A stretch of 64,000 bases of DNA, taken from the NCBI GenBank assembly GCA_916700875.1, contig CAKAKS010000031.1, forward strand, positions 13,589,124-13,653,123, read 5' to 3'. This document shows, piece by piece, positions 31,505-41,687 of the stretch. The notes beneath the pieces were generated by a model. The model made no database searches. It saw only the letters and a program-made list of their open reading frames with translations, and was not told where the DNA came from. The DNA is from Sebastes aleutianus. Its lineage: Eukaryota; Chordata; Actinopteri; Perciformes; Sebastidae. Each line of letters opens with the position of its first letter. Position 1 is the stretch's first letter. A program made the translations under genes and the position numbers.

Positions 31505-33137
31505 TGTGTTCATCCCCCGTCTGTCATGTCAGCTATACTGAAGCACAGAAGTGGATATTTGTTGTAAATAGTAAAGCGAAGCAAACAGTTCAAAAGTTCA
31601 ATTTTAAACGTTCCCCTGTATGACATAAATCTGAATATATTAACCCAATGTTACCTAACCTCAACCAGATTTTTTTTGCTTTCCTAAAATAAACCGTATA
31701 ACATTTTCAGTTTTGACCGCATGACATTTCTGTAGTTGAGAAATTTAACCTTTACGTCATTCTAAAACATCACCAAACAGCCAGTGTGATCTCCGAATCA
31801 TGTTGAAGTGTCTTTGAGCAGGACAATAAACCTCTTCCTGCTGAGCTCTGCTGCGGACGAGAGGTTAAACCCCTTAAACGTGAATGTTAAATTGAAGAGA
31901 GACAGCTCACACATTTGATCCCTAAAACAAACAATGTGTCCATCAAAATGTCAGGTGTCCCCTTAAAGTGTCATGTAGCCAATCGCTGTGCAGTGTGCCG
32001 GCTAAATGCCTTACAGTAGGTGTAAATGTCAATGTGCACTTCTTTGTTTTTCCTGTCTCTGTAGTAATACAGTATGAATATATCAGCTGTTCACTGAGTG
32101 TTTTCTCCCAGAGTGCCTCACGGTGCCCTGAGTCCATGCACTTTTACATTTGGGTGACTCCACTGGGATTTAAACCTCGATCGTGTCAAGCAGGAGCTCG
32201 TCCTCAACAAAAAAACCCACTAAGAGTATTTATAACATTGGTTTTGATGCATAATTCAGCGAACATAAACATCAAATGAGGAGGGGGGGGGAAACGAAAC
32301 TGTATCCCACAAGATCTAAAAGCTTCGACTTGACACCCATAATGAATATTTAAACCCTGATGACCTTACCCTGCGTGTGTCTGTAAATGATTTATTGTTC
32401 TGCCTCCCATATGTCTATTTTTATACCTTTTGTCTTTTTTTTTTTTTTTTTTTTTATATATTCCCATTTCACCTCTTTTTATCTTCTTCTCTTTCTTCTT
32501 CTGACACGTTTTCGCTGGCTTCCCGCTACTTTAAAAACCCTTAACCAAGACAGATCGCAGCGAGTCGTGAGCCTGATAGCTGCAGAAGAAAACTGCATAA
32601 AGTAAAAACTAAAAGAAAGAAAGAGGGGGAAAAAAATCATGTGATCATCTTTGACTTATCTGTGAATATCATCAGCTGTAATTATCTTTCCGCAGTGTAT
32701 TTCAGCCCCCGATGATTAAGTTTCTTAATGGGCCCTGGGAATGGTATTATTTAATGTAGGGGAATAAGATGGGGAATAATACCCCATTATTATTAAATGT
32801 ATTCCAGATGAAGAATTTCAGTTGTGAGTTTCGTTATACTTGGGCCAATAATGACCCAGGTTCCTTAATGAAAGAAATGACTCTGAGGCATAACACAGTA
32901 TTTCACAATGAAGCAAACGGATGTAATGAAACGTGCCCTCCTCGCTAATGCTTCATCTGGTTTGTAGCGTGATGGGAAAAAGGAGGATTTTATACTTTTA
33001 ATACAGGATTTCCACTGAATGACTTTCTGATGCTAATCAGGGGGTCACAATAGTGATTAACACTAAAGTCAAAGATAAACAGTCATTAAATTGTACCGCA
33101 CTGGTAGTCTTTGTTTAAACACATGCTGTAAATAAAA
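31505..33137. other. Unassigned non-coding sequence, 1.6 kb
   Basis: G-run at 32282-32291 and T-run at 32435-32455 (21 T). GGGATTTAAACCTCG at 32165 is a weak reverse B-box-like motif. The part 32690-32970 is complex AT-rich sequence without repeat features and might be constrained. No gene. Confidence 0.4.
32435..32455 (+). repeat. Poly(T) tract, 21 nt
   Basis: Homopolymer run. No adjacent retroposon body was recognised. Confidence 0.95.
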
Positions 33138-33735
33138 GCAGACGGGAGTTACCGCACAGAAGCAAAGCAATGTACTGCTGTGGACGGGGGGGCAGCAGCA
33201 AAACGTAATTTAGACACCTAAAAGAAATCAGTCTCATCAGTTTAAGTGTACGCTATCTTTAGAATACTTTCATCGGTTTACCTTGCCGTCAGACAGTCCT
33301 GTCCAATAAGGAACTGAAGCCGTTCGTTGTATCCATTAATGCTCTCACCAAAGCCACCAGACTGCATTGAAAAAAACTGTAATTTTACCTTGCAGAACAC
33401 AAGGGTTGCTGGTCTACCGCTGCCTCTATCGCTTAGTTTGTTTGTGCTATTGTGTGACTTTTGGTGAACTAACCAAAGTCACACAATAAAACAAACAAGC
33501 AAACTGCAGCGGTAGACCAGCAACTCCTGTGTCCTGCAAGGTAAAATTACAGTTTTTTTCAATGGAGTCTGGTGGCTTTGGCGAGCGCCAGATAACGGCT
33601 TCAGTCAATATAGCTAACACTTAAAAGGATATTGATTTTTTTTTAGGTGGGCCTTTCTTTTAGGTGGCTAAAATACATTATGCTGCCGGCCCCATCCACA
33701 GCAGGACATGCTTCCATGTGTTAACTCCTGTCTGC
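33138..33735. mobile_element. Family H foldback element (~600-bp near-palindrome)
   Basis: Almost the whole element is two inverted arms, about 33138-33464 and 33472-33735, meeting at a short loop (GAACTA). Paired landmarks, left then right: GCAGACGGGAGTTACC / GTTAACTCCTGTCTGC; CTGCTGTGGACGGGG / CCCATCCACAGCAGG; CACCTAAAAGAAA / TTTCTTTTAGGTGG; CAAAGCCACCAGACT / AGTCTGGTGGCTTTG; CTGTAATTTTACCTTGCAG / CTGCAAGGTAAAATTACAG; GCTGGTCTACCGCTGC / GCAGCGGTAGACCAGC. The outer arms also match 44281-44725. Confidence 0.92.
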
Positions 33736-34776
33736 TTCACATTTCGTCATATTAGTAATCTAGTTATCTTATTCTTCTATGAGATAGCTCCAAATTTAGA
33801 TCCAAATTGTGCCAATTTTGGACTATTTTATTTAGGTTAACTTTCTTGTACAGCTGTTCATGTTGAGAAAAGATATGAGATCTTTGGCTGCCTTTGTTTA
33901 ATGTGTAGAACAACATGTTAAAGTAAGCTTCAATTTAAGTATTGGCACTAATATTGAAAAATATAGCCCTATATAAGCTTGATATTCAAATTTAAATCAT
34001 CATTAACACAAGATTAACACAAGAATGAAATGAGACAACCATGTGCTTTATTCTGAATTCTGAAATACACCAAAAAAAACAACACAAAACATTATTGTAA
34101 TTTTCTGCATTACATTACATTGCATAACAATATCACTTTTACCGGCCAGGTTGTCTAACGTTAGACCCATTCAGTGATGAAGACCAACAGCCTCATTTAC
34201 AACAGAATCCAGCTTTGCAACCTGCATCTCTCTGTCTGTCTGTCTCAAGGTTAGGGCTCACAGGGGAGGAGAGGGATCAGGTTACACTAATGCATCATGG
34301 CTGCTGGAGGACACACATGCACACGCCTCGTCACCCACCGTCTCACCCTATCTTTCTCTTTCTCTTCCTCTCTCTCACACACACACACACACCCTTGTGA
34401 GCTGATACCCTTGTACAGGTCTAAAGCACAGCCGCGGCCTTGTGTTATTGTGCCCTTGCAACCTGCGAGCCGTCTGCTGTCTGTCTGCTGGGCAAATCAC
34501 TTGTCTCTAAAAATAAACTGAAACCATTACTAAAGGACCGACTGAGGTTAAACAGTGGCAGCGCAGGAAATTTCAATTTGAGCTCGGTGTTATGATATAC
34601 CCAGCATTAAGCTGTGACAAAACTGATTGGTAGCGGGAAAGTTAATTTGGGGAATATGATATTATAGAATGGTCAGTGATATTGCAAACAGTCATTTTAC
34701 TAACACAACAACTCACGTGTACATAACCCAGAAAACATTTGTATTGACTGACTTAGACAAGGTGTTTTATTGACTG
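33736..34776. other. Unassigned sequence with short CT/CA tract
   Basis: CTCTCACACACACACAC lies at 34370-34392. AT-rich at 33740-34140. No gene or repeat assigned. Confidence 0.4.
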
Positions 34777-35019
34777 TCAAAATCAGGTTGTTCTCATACA
34801 CCATTCGTAGCTATGCCTATGATAAGTAATGCACTGTTATCCGTATATATCCCACAAAATCGATTTTTCTATGTAATCCACATAATCGTGAAGCAGGAAG
34901 TATAAAGAGCGACAAAATGCCGTGTAGTGAGGAGGTCGGGGTGGATGGGCGGGTCAAAAGACACCCTGCAGTCGCCCAGGAGACTGGTGTTCGTATCTTG
35001 AGTGAAACTAGACGTCAGT

Positions 35020-35562
35020 GTTGATTTATTTGTCACGTAACTTCCGTACTTAAGTTATTTGTTGCGTAACGTCCGTACTGAACGACATCTTCCGTAGTTA
35101 ATTTAACCCAAACGATGACTTATTTGTCACGTGTCTTCAGTACTTAAGTAACACCACTTCAGTAGTTATCCATCCATCTTCAACCGCTTATCCAGGGTCG
35201 GGTTGCACTTCAGTAGTTATTTTAACCCAAATTTGACTTATTTGTCACATAACTTCCATACTTAAGTAATGCCACTGCCGTAGTTATTTTAACTCCAAAA
35301 TTCACTTATTTGTCACGTAACTTCCGTACTTAAGTAACACCATTTTCATAGTTATTTAACCCAAACGTTGACTTGTCACGTAACTTCCGTACTTAAGTAA
35401 CACCACTTACATAGTTATTTTAACCCAAACATTGACTTATTTGTCACATAATTTCCGTACTTAAGTAACACCATTTTCATAGTTATTTAACCCAAACGTT
35501 GACTTGTCACGTAACTTCCGTACTTAAGTAACGCCACTTCCGTAGTTATTTTAACCCTGACC
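35020..35562 (+). repeat. ~67-bp tandem array with dimeric higher-order structure
   Basis: About seven units, each built as TTGACTTATTTGTCAC, GTAACTTCCGTACTTAAGTA, AC(A/G)CCA, a variable hexamer, TAGTTATTTTAACCCAAAC. Starts: 35020, 35115, 35233, 35301, 35368, 35432, 35499. Units 4+5 (35301-35431) and 6+7 (35432-35562) are each 131 bp and nearly identical: a 67-bp unit with CATTTTCAT followed by a 64-bp unit lacking TATT. Unit 1 is rearranged and unit 2 is broken by an insertion. Confidence 0.9.
35170..35205 (-). mobile_element. 36-bp LINE-tail insertion with 15-bp target duplication
   Basis: The insert interrupts tandem unit 2 and is flanked by cacttcagtagttat at 35155-35169 and 35206-35220, an exact 15-bp duplication. 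On the minus strand it reads CCCTGGATAAGCGGTTGAAG then ATGGATGG, which matches the end of fish LINE-type retroposons with ATGG tails. The pattern is that of a drastically 5'-truncated retrotransposition. Confidence 0.7.
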
Positions 35563-35849
35563 GCAATCTTTTCCAAAACCTAACAAAGTAGTTCTGTTGC
35601 CTAAACCTAACTAAGTTGTTTCCTGTGAAGACGGAAGTTTATTTTGTAGAAGACCGTATGCATGTAACGAGCAGAAATTGGCACCTGTTGCTGGACATCC
35701 GTAGGAGAACACACGAAAATGGGGAATAACTTTTCGAAAGATATCATGTGAACCGTTCATATAAGGATACTTTGCCAAAATACACCTTACGCCGTGTCCA
35801 AAATCCATCTGTACACCTTTAATCCCTGCGTTTTCCGATTGTAATGATA

Positions 35850-36010
35850 ATGCTGACACTAACAGTTATTTTCATTATCGTTGAATCTCTCAAGGATGTC
35901 TCTGTTTTGCCTACAATAGTGAAAAATGCCCATCGCAGTTTCCCAGTGCCCAATTGGCTAAAACCCAAAGACATTGAAGTATCAATGATATAAAACAGAG
36001 TAACTGGAAT
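35850..36010 (+). mobile_element. Family I hAT-like fragment
   Basis: ACACTAACAGTTATTTTCAT, then ATCGTTGAATCTCTC, then GTGAAAAATGCCCATCGCAG, in the order known from the common teleost repeat starting GGGCTGCAACTAACG. Confidence 0.55.
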
Positions 36011-36429
36011 TCACACTTCGTTCTCACAATGACATTGTCATTCAGTCTAATTAGATACATATAAGATAATTGCAACATTTTGAAGTAATGAACAAAAGGG
36101 CCGAGCATCACTCACAAATCAATTACCAGTTAATCTGTTACGAGAGGAGGATGAGAGGAGCCGATGTGTCATTATGGAGGCACGCCCGAATTCTACCTTG
36201 CTGACGCTGCATTCCTCCCGCTAATAATGAATTTGTCCTCTTTTCCAGCGTTTGTCACAATGTGCAGAGATTGCAGTTGCTCACCAGGTCATCCAAATTT
36301 GCGGCTGCGTTCGCACCCAGTCTTCTGAAAAGCAGAATCTCCATCTGCGCATCCATCATCCATCCATTTAGCTATCTACTCTATCCATTAGTACGGAAAT
36401 GGTTGGTCAATTAACACAACTATTGATTA
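36011..36429. other. Unassigned non-coding sequence
   Basis: Mixed sequence between two family I fragments. May be divergent interior of one element or an insertion. No gene. Confidence 0.35.
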
Positions 36430-36590
36430 AATACTTTGCATTTCGGATCGTTGGTTGGACTAAATAAGCAATATGAGGACATCCCCCAAAGGCTCTGGGA
36501 AATCGTTATGATTTTAGGGATTTTTCATTATTTTTTTTTTTAATAATTAACTTAGTCATCAGAAAAATAATTGACAGATCAATCAATTCC
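36430..36590 (+). mobile_element. Family I hAT-like fragment, opposite end
   Basis: GATCGTTGGTTGGACTAAAT, then GGCTCTGGGAAATCGTTATG, then AAAAATAATTGACAGATCAA. Together with 35850-36010 it could form one 740-bp element in which the two ends are inverted. A T-run lies at 36530-36541. Confidence 0.5.
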
Positions 36591-37583
36591 ATTCTGTTTT
36601 ATATACTTGCTTATTTCCGTTGAGAAGAAAGCAGGAGTCGGAAGGCAAGGAAGCACTGTTTAGTCTATATCGGGCACAGACAAACACTTTCACACTCGCA
36701 TTGAGCTGATAAAAACCTATGGGCATTCACACTGACAGAGATAAAGTCCTCCTCCGTACAGATTAGATGCTCCTCCACGGGGCCCGGCAAAGAAACTACC
36801 GCTTGAAATTTCCATCGCAAGACCGACCGTTGACCTCTAATATTAAGGAAAAGACTGTAGTGCCGAGGGGTCATTTCCCCTTCTGAATGACATTCCCTCC
36901 TTTTACACACACATGCACAGACATGCACTTATATACACACTCTCTGATACAGACACACACACACACACACACACTCTCTCTCTCCCCGGTGTAGTGAGAG
37001 GGCCTTATTGTGTGAGCCAGAGGAAATGCAGACACAGCAGAGGACAGGCCATCCATTGATCCGAGTATAGACTCCTCTCCTTCTCAGCCTCTCTCCTCCT
37101 TTTCTCTCTCGCTGCCACCCCACCACTGTCTCTGCCTTTTTTTTTTTTCTTTCTATCTCAACCCCTCGGTTTTTTCTGCTCTTTGTGTTATCTGCACTCC
37201 ACTCTCCTACATATAGTTTTTTTGTCTCCCTGTGATCTACCTCCCCCTCTTTCTTTATATTATCGCTTTCTCTCTCTAGGCCATCTCTGTTACTCCTCTC
37301 TCTCTCTCTCTCTCTCGCTCTCTTTCTCTGCCTGCTTCTATCTGGTAACCATGCTTTTCTCCCACTCTCTGTGTCTGTGCACCACATCTCTCTTTATGAA
37401 CTCTATCTGCCCAAAAACCCATCCTTCCTCTCTCCAATTCCCTTAACTTCCTTTCCTTTTCTTAAATTCCGTCTCCTACCATTCATGGTTTGGGAGCAGA
37501 AATGTAGTTGAAAAAAGAAAAAAAAAAGCAGAGTAAGATGTGGGCAAGAATGAACAAAAATATAAATGAAGGATGAATATAGG
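36591..37583. other. Unassigned sequence with CA and CT tracts
   Basis: (AC)n at 36951-36974, then (TC)n. Pyrimidine-rich 37070-37445 with (TC)n at 37295-37316 and a T-run at 37138-37149. Open frames on either strand here are compositional. No gene. Confidence 0.5.
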
Positions 37584-38312
37584 AAGGACTGTCAAAGTTA
37601 AAGCAATAATAACCTGTTAACACAAATTCGTTTTAACGCCACTAATTTCTTTAATGCACAACTCGCGCTTTTAAGGGTTGTAGTGGGCTCAGTTTCAAAG
37701 CTAAAGTGAAAATACTGGCATCATATGAAACTAGAAAACTTAATGACTCCTTTGGTACCAACCATGTCAACCAGGCTAAATAATGCTCCTAACTTACGCT
37801 AAATTCTGGCGAGGAAAAACTGATATGGCCATTTTCAACGGGGTCTCTTGACCTCTGACCTCAAAATATGTGAATGAAAATGGGTTCTATGGGTACCCAC
37901 GAGTCTCCCCTTTACAGACATGCCCACTTTATGATAAGCACATGCAGTTTGGAGCAAGTCATAGTCAAGTCAGCACACTGACACACTGACAGCTGTTGTC
38001 GCCTGTTGGGCTGCAGTTTGCCATGTTATGATTTGAGCACATTTTTTATGCTAAATGCAGTACCTGTGAGGGTTTCTGGACAATATTTGTCATTGTTTTG
38101 TGTTGTTAATTGATTTCCAACAATAAATGTATACATACATATGCATAAAGCAGCATATTTGCCCACTCTCATGTTGATGAGAGTATTAAATACTTGACAA
38201 ATCTTCCTTTAAGGTACAATTTGAACAGATTCAAAATCTGCAATCAATTTGCGATTAATGGACAACCATGCGATTAAACACAACTAAGTATTTCAATAGA
38301 TTGACAGCCCTA
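37584..38312 (+). mobile_element. Non-autonomous hAT-like element, family A, longest copy
   Basis: The left end is degraded (AAGGACTGTCAAAGTTAA) and the right end intact (TTGACAGCCCTA). 729 bp. Includes blocks missing from the other copies, such as GGGGTCTCTTGACCTCTGAC, and the shared CAGCACACTGACACACTGAC and GTGAGGGTTTCTGGACAATA. Flanking octamers do not match clearly. No coding capacity. Confidence 0.8.
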
Positions 38313-38551
38313 GAAAAGAAGGTTACAAGGAAACAGTGTTGAAAAGAATAAAGGAGGGAAGAAGAAGTAGGAAGGGAAGTAAAAGGAAGGTAGTGAGGAG
38401 GGAAACAAAATAATGAAGGGATGACAAGTGGACCAAAGGATGGATGGAAGAAAGGAAAGGAGCAACGGGCAGGTAGTTTGTGTGTTAAAAGGTGTTGGTG
38501 CTGTGCCAGTAAAAACAGGCGCAGCGCTGAACAGGAGGAAGTGATTTAGTG
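38313..38551 (+). repeat. Purine-rich low-complexity tract
   Basis: GAAGG/AAGGA-rich over 38320-38465. The reverse-strand Pro/Ser/Phe-rich frame is its shadow. Confidence 0.7.
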
Positions 38552-38556
38552 AACAC

Positions 38557-38591
<35 letters not shown>
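38552..38591 (+). repeat. (CA)n microsatellite
   Basis: CA run with one early GC interruption. Confidence 0.95.
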
Positions 38592-38593
<2 letters not shown>

Positions 38594-38984
38594 GTCACAC
38601 ACAGCGCAGCCTCAGCGATGGCCGACCCTCCGGTGACTGGTAATCCTCAGAACTCTCCCTCTTTGTACATCCCTCCTCATCTCACTCACTCCTCTCCGTC
38701 CTCCCCTTTCCTCCTCGCTGCTTCGGCAATTCCCTCTTCACCTCCCTCCTTCACCTTCTTCTGTCTTTGCTCCGACACTTTCTTCTCCCTCCCTCCCTCC
38801 CTCCCTTCATCCCTCCCTCCTTTCCTCTGCGCCCCGCTCCCTTCCTGCTGGACAGGCTTTTATATGAGCCATGTGGACCTCCCTAATGACATGTGGACCC
38901 TGTTTGTGTGTGTGTGTTCGTGCGCGCGTCCAAGGTGCTGACATGTGTCTTTGTGCAGTCCGCGTGTGTGTATTTGAAGTGCTA
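38592..38984 (+). repeat. Pyrimidine-rich tract with (CTCC)n
   Basis: CCTCCCTCC-rich over 38650-38850, with CTCC repeats at 38788-38806. A plus-strand frame of 130 codons here is Pro/Ser-rich and compositional. Confidence 0.7.
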
Positions 38985-38988
38985 ACGC

Positions 38989-38989
<1 letters not shown>

Positions 38990-39021
<32 letters not shown>
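38990..39021 (+). repeat. (GT)n microsatellite
   Basis: About 15 GT units after GCGCGT. Confidence 0.95.
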
Positions 39022-39022
<1 letters not shown>

Positions 39023-39079
39023 TGGAGGTGCTGACATGTCTGATCGTCGTGTGGTTCTCTTACTGAAGTCGTGCCGGCG

Positions 39080-39420
39080 GCCTCTTACCTTTGAAGAGGA
39101 CGGTGAAGAGAGGAGGGTGAGGGCAGGGCAGGAGAGGTGGAGGAAGAGAAGGGCAAAACATTAGAGGAGAAGAGAAGGGAAGAAGAAGGTGAGAGGAGAG
39201 CAGGGGTGGGAGGTAAAGAGGACATTAATTAAACACACGGAGCTCTGTTTTATATGTATGACATGGATACATTGCAGGAGGAAAGGAGTGAGGCACAGAA
39301 AGTGGGATGGGAAAGGAAAGGAGGGAAGGAAAGAAAAAGGGAGCAGGGAAGAAGGAGTGGAGGTGCTGGAGATGACATGTTTCAGAGATGTGAGAGAGAG
39401 GAGGGGGGATTTTTGTCACA
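39080..39420 (+). repeat. Purine-rich low-complexity tract
   Basis: GGAGAGGAGG/GAAGGAAAG-type sequence over about 340 bp. Frames through it are Glu/Arg/Lys/Gly-rich and not supported as coding. Confidence 0.75.
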
Positions 39421-39784
39421 GTGAAATGAGCCTTCTTGTAAGATGACAGATTCATCTTACAAGATTCATCTGCTATCTGCTGATAGTAAACAGTTCACAC
39501 AGACAATTTTGTATAATATTTTATATCCAATGAAAACTAGTAATTAGTTGCAAAAAATGAGAGATGTACCAAAGTTAAAAACCACAGTTTCAGCCCCAGA
39601 ATTCAAAGTGGACAGAAAAACTATTTATTTGATTTGTTATTTTCAAGTTAAGATTTGAATTCGCAATCAACAGAACAGTCTCACACTGTTCCATCTCATC
39701 CACGATAGAGTCATGGGTATATTCAATAAAGGTAAAGCATAGTTTAATAGGCCTACACTAAGCTTCTGTCTGATCAATGTTAAG
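39421..39784. other. Unassigned non-coding sequence
   Basis: A short imperfect dyad AGATTCATC/GATGA around 39445-39470. No gene or repeat assigned. Confidence 0.35.
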
Positions 39785-39792
39785 TAGATCCT

Positions 39793-40247
39793 CAGGGCCG
39801 GCTTAAGGCATAGGCTATATAGGAAGTCGCCTAGGGCGCCACCTTCTGGGAGGCGCTGCTCACCCTCTTAAAAAAAATTAAATTAAATTAAATAAAAAAA
39901 TAAATAAAATGCCGGTGGGTACCCTTCCTTATTTTCTGCCTTGAGGTGAAAAATTACCTAATAAATACACTTTTCACCCCTGTAACTCTTGTTGCAGTGA
40001 TACTGAAACACTTTTAATCCAACAATGTAAGGGACCAAGTTTTTATTTATATTATAATAAATACAGTTATTTTCGAAAAATAAAAACCTTAATTTTTGTC
40101 TTAAAACCATTGTGATGTCTGATGTGTATTGCGGTATACGGGGCCCAATAACCCTAGAGCGCCAGGTTAGGGTTCAACCCCACCGAACCCTAACCATAGA
40201 GCGGCGCCAGCCCTTAGCGGGCACCAAAACGGCTAGAGCCAGCCCTG
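39793..40247 (+). mobile_element. Non-autonomous hAT-like element with perfect target duplication
   Basis: A 455-bp element with ends CAGGGCCGGCTTAAGGC and GGCTAGAGCCAGCCCTG. It is flanked by identical octamers tagatcct at 39785-39792 and 40248-40255, the hAT hallmark. Near the right end GGTTAGGGTTC and GAACCCTAACC (about 40165-40197) form a perfect 11-bp stem. The interior is AT-rich with AAAT runs (39871-39909). No transposase frame. Confidence 0.95.
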
Positions 40248-40255
40248 TAGATCCT

Positions 40256-41280
40256 CAAGATGGATAAATTGTAGTCTTGATGAATCAAAGTAAACAGGGG
40301 CTTCATTTAACAACAGAAAAACTATATCAAAACATCCATTCACAAACTCTACAATAAAAACTCTTCAGACTCATCCGGACTTGCACGGACGAGTAGCGCG
40401 CGTGCACTAGCGTGAGACTGTTTATGCTGAAGTGTTTTTAAATAGTAAGGTTTTAGGGCATGTGTTAGTGAGTAGTAGTGAACATGATGACTGGATAAAT
40501 GAGACTTGGACTAAACTGCACGAGTTGTGTGTTCATAAATGGATGATTTGATAAAGTTTTGCTGTTGTTAAACGCGGCTCCCATTTACTTCAATTCAACA
40601 ATACTTTTCTCCATTATATGATTCTCCGTTCATCTCGGAGGCATGCGAGAAAAAATAAGTTTTCTTCAAGAATTCAAGGTTAGTAGTTGATATACAGATT
40701 ATCATTTTGAGGGTGAAGTATTCCTTTAAATTTACACTGTAGAAAAAAAACTCAGAATGGATCTTGTCAAAGAGACACCATAAACGTGCATGTTTTGCAA
40801 TCTTTTCAGTCAGTATTATTGACAGGAGAAAGAAAACCCATGAAAGACTGTGTTGAATGGATTTCGACTAGAATGCAAAAATCATTGAACGAGTGTTGCG
40901 TAGAGGATGTGAACTTGAGGATGAGGAGAGGCACAGTGGCGTCTTCAAGGTATACCTATTATTATTGGTTTGTTACCTCTTCCCATAACGTGTGAGGCCT
41001 GTTGATTTCCTCTGTGGTTGCTGATATTTGTAAGACGGTCTCAGTGGTGTAATTTAATATGGATTCCTCCCATATGTTTGTCAATTTACAACATCTGCCT
41101 TTTTACAAGACTATAATCTATCAAGGGCAACACACACCGGTGGCGTTATGTTAATACTTCCAATCAAAGTATGGCATGATGGAAGTAATAAAAAGGCATA
41201 ACAATACAGTAAAAGCTACAGAATATAATGTGCTTTAAAGTCGGTACCCTACAGTACAGGTATAACCCTAACATATCTAG
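40256..41280. other. Unassigned sequence with a MITE-like terminus
   Basis: TTTTGAGGGTGAAGTATTCC TTTAA-type sequence at about 40705-40730 resembles the very common fish MITE end (GGGTGAACTATCCCTTTAA style). Its partner end was not located. The rest shows no gene. Confidence 0.35.
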
Positions 41281-41687
41281 TAGGGCTGTCAAAGTTAACG
41301 CGATAATAACGCAAATTTGTTTTAACGCAACTAATTTCTTTAACGCATTAACACAACTTGTTCGGTTGTTGCAGGCTCAGTTTTAAAGCTAAAGTGAAGA
41401 TACTGGCATCAACCATGTCATGCTAAATGCAGTACCTGTGAGGGTTTCTGGACAATATTTGTCATTGTTTTGTGTTGTTAATTGATTTCAAATAATAAAT
41501 ATATACATGCATTTGCATAAAGCAACCCTATTTGCTCACTCCCATGTTGATAAGAGTATTATATACCTGACAAATCTCCCTTTAGATATATTTTGAACTG
41601 ATTAAAAATGTGCGATTAATTTGCGATTAATCGCGATTAATTATGAACTGTCATGCGATTAAATATTTTAATCGATTGACAGCCATA
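41281..41687 (+). mobile_element. Family A hAT-like element, internally deleted copy
   Basis: Starts TAGGGCTGTCAAAGTTAACG and ends TTGACAGCCATA. Flanking octamers atatctag (41273-41280) and gtatttag (41688-41695) match at 6 of 8. Compared with 37584-38312, about 320 bp is missing between TACTGGCATCA and ATGCTAAATGCAG. The right end has a cluster of GCGATTAAT motifs (41611-41640). Confidence 0.9.

Larger units (their letters stand above)
34777..35760 (+). mobile_element. Family D subfamily copy carrying a tandem array
   Basis: Begins near AGGTTGTTCTCATACACC and passes GGTGGATGGGCGGGTCAAAA and CCAGGAGACTGGTGT, family D landmarks. It then expands into a ~67-bp tandem array (35020-35562), and ends with TTCCAAAACCTAACAAAG, TTGCCTAAACCTAA and GAAAGATATCATGTGAACCG. 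Both boundaries are approximate and no target duplication was found. Confidence 0.6.

Noticed and set aside
32155..32200. Reverse B-box-like GGGATTTAAACC
   Set aside because: No A box at tRNA spacing; the motif alone is too short.
35020..35562. CRISPR-like direct repeat array
   Set aside because: Units are contiguous with no unique spacers, and the host is a vertebrate; this is a tandem repeat.
38549..38941. Plus-strand frame of 130 codons
   Set aside because: It starts in a CA repeat (His-Thr run) and continues through CTCC repeats; not coding.
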